Shown in pieces: positions 63,521 to 64,000 of a stretch of DNA of 64,000 nucleotides. Each line of letters begins with the position of its first letter. Within the stretch, counting starts at the first letter, position 1. A program made the position numbers and the translations under genes. The DNA is taken from NCBI GenBank assembly GCA_963592435.1, contig CAVAWT010000007.1:1-64000 (forward strand), read 5' to 3'. Below the pieces are notes generated by a model, which saw nothing but the letters and a program-made list of their open reading frames with translations, did not search any database and had not been told where the DNA came from. Source of the stretch: Phoenicibacter sp963592435. Lineage in GTDB: Bacteria > Actinomycetota > Coriobacteriia > Coriobacteriales > Eggerthellaceae.

Positions 63521-63655
63521 GGAACAATCGGCCACCAACAAAACTTTCGTCTTGCGTAAACATCCGCATGCTTGACTTTAAAGTAAATCGAGCGTTAGTT
63601 TGAGAGGAGTAAAAGAATTATCGAGTAAAAAAAAGGGCGCGGTTTGTAATTTAAG

Positions 63656-63664
63656 TGATATAAT
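63656..63664 (+). promoter_or_regulatory. Extended -10 promoter of rpsF
   Basis: TGA-TATAAT at 63656-63664, no clear -35. It would start transcription near 63671, just before the leader hairpin. Confidence 0.55.
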
Positions 63665-63684
63665 GATTGAGCTTTATAAAACCT

Positions 63685-63712
63685 GCCTCGGATGGCACAC
63701 CGAAACCGAGGC
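63685..63712 (+). ncRNA. rpsF leader (S6:S18-binding-like RNA)
   Basis: GCCTCGG (63685-63691) pairs with CCGAGGC (63706-63712) around a 14-nt loop carrying CACACCGA. A short hairpin with an exposed CACxCCG-type element just upstream of rpsF matches the described S6:S18 autoregulatory leader, in which the ribosomal complex binds and lowers expression of its own operon. The ribosome site of rpsF (GAGGAGGTG) follows 14 bases later. Confidence 0.65.
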
Positions 63713-63740
63713 CGAATTTAGACCAGAGGAGGTGAAGTTC

Positions 63741-64000
63741 ATGAAGGCATATGAATTGCTGTATTTTGTTTCTCCAACTCTCGAAGACGATGCACGCCAA
63801 GCTGTGTCAAAGCGCATTGCTGAGACGATCGAGAAGGCAGAAGGCAAAGTCGATGAGATCGATGAGTGGGGCAAACGTAAGTTGGCCTATGAAATTGGTG
63901 AGTTGACAGAAGCAGACTACACTTTAGTGAACTTTCATGCAAATGAAGACGAGATTGCTGAGCTCGATCGTGTTTTGAGAATCAGCGACAACGTCGTTCG
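63741..64000 (+). CDS. rpsF: 30S ribosomal protein S6 (cut by window edge)
   Basis: ATG 63741 follows GAGGAGGTGAAG. The 86 codons present include the S6 signature YELLYFVSPTL, DEIDEWGKRKLAYEI and the DYTLVNFHA strand, with about ten residues still missing at the right edge. S6 binds 16S rRNA with S18. Genes for ssb and rpsR usually follow. Confidence 0.96.
   Translation, partial: MKAYELLYFVSPTLEDDARQAVSKRIAETIEKAEGKVDEIDEWGKRKLAYEIGELTEADYTLVNFHANEDEIAELDRVLRISDNVV

Larger units (their letters stand above)
63392..63740 (+). other. 349-bp intergenic region before rpsF
   Basis: No gene is seen. It contains two hairpins that share their junction (63483-63515 and 63514-63543), an extended -10 promoter (63656-63664) and the rpsF leader hairpin (63685-63712). 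The first 90 bp hold no recognisable element. Confidence 0.65.

Overview
The window looks like a chromosome segment of an AT-rich, low-GC member of the Actinomycetota, most plausibly class Coriobacteriia (Atopobium/Olsenella-like). This is inferred from the compact division/cell-wall cluster headed by mraZ, a GCS2-type glutamate-cysteine ligase next to a CCA-adding enzyme, a LytTR regulator coupled to a CmpB-type membrane protein, and InlB-repeat surface proteins. No 16S rRNA is present, so the assignment is inference. Many genes start with TTG or GTG, and promoters often carry an extended -10 (TGn-TATAAT).

Region 1 (1-34.1 kb) is an unusual accessory island that continues beyond the left edge. 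It holds a 1784-residue surface adhesin, two related proteins with Tat-like N-termini (5760-6632, 19389-20195), an orphan 221-residue protein, and two proteins that end in about 35 residues of almost pure Ser/Cys followed by a shared (I/W)FIA(Y/F)MNL terminus (7380-8135, 8151-8888). These are surrounded by a large paralogous set of radical SAM enzymes: nine with an intact CX3CX2C motif, one cut off at the left edge, and two degenerate copies that have lost it. Interleaved are eight copies of a second family, called here the K-domain family (conserved YKIY-like Lys motif, an E-rich helix, a DYA...DD-D motif). Type a members are free-standing or fused to radical SAM domains; type b are free-standing. 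Two NodU/TobZ-family O-carbamoyltransferases (22951-24513 on +, 32541-34130 on -) and a signal-less BspA-type leucine-rich-repeat protein complete the set. I read this as a peptide or protein post-translational modification system in which Ser/Cys tails, and perhaps the aromatic C-termini of the Tat-like pair, are the substrates. I recognise no described pathway with this combination; that is inference, not a search result.

Region 2 (34.1-46.9 kb) is the dcw cluster on +: MraZ operator, mraZ, rsmH, ftsL-like, ftsI, mraY, murD, ftsW, murG, murC, murB, ftsQ. murE, murF and ftsZ are missing from their usual positions. It builds lipid II and the septal wall synthase. Region 3 (46.9-52.1 kb) holds cca-gshA on -, then tatA, greA and lysS on +.

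Region 4 (52.2-56.2 kb) is a run of four exported proteins; the first, second and fourth have GGTxA-type signal peptides like those of TasA/SipW-processed proteins. The last has an InlB repeat, a DP-rich stalk and an LVQTG sorting-like motif. Region 5 (56.2-64 kb) is housekeeping: an A24 prepilin-peptidase-like gene with purA, a membrane-anchored coiled-coil protein, a class I aminotransferase, tRNA-Leu(CAA), a LytTR response regulator with a CmpB-type membrane protein, tRNA-Ser(CGA), a small hypothetical gene, and the start of rpsF behind an S6:S18-type leader RNA.
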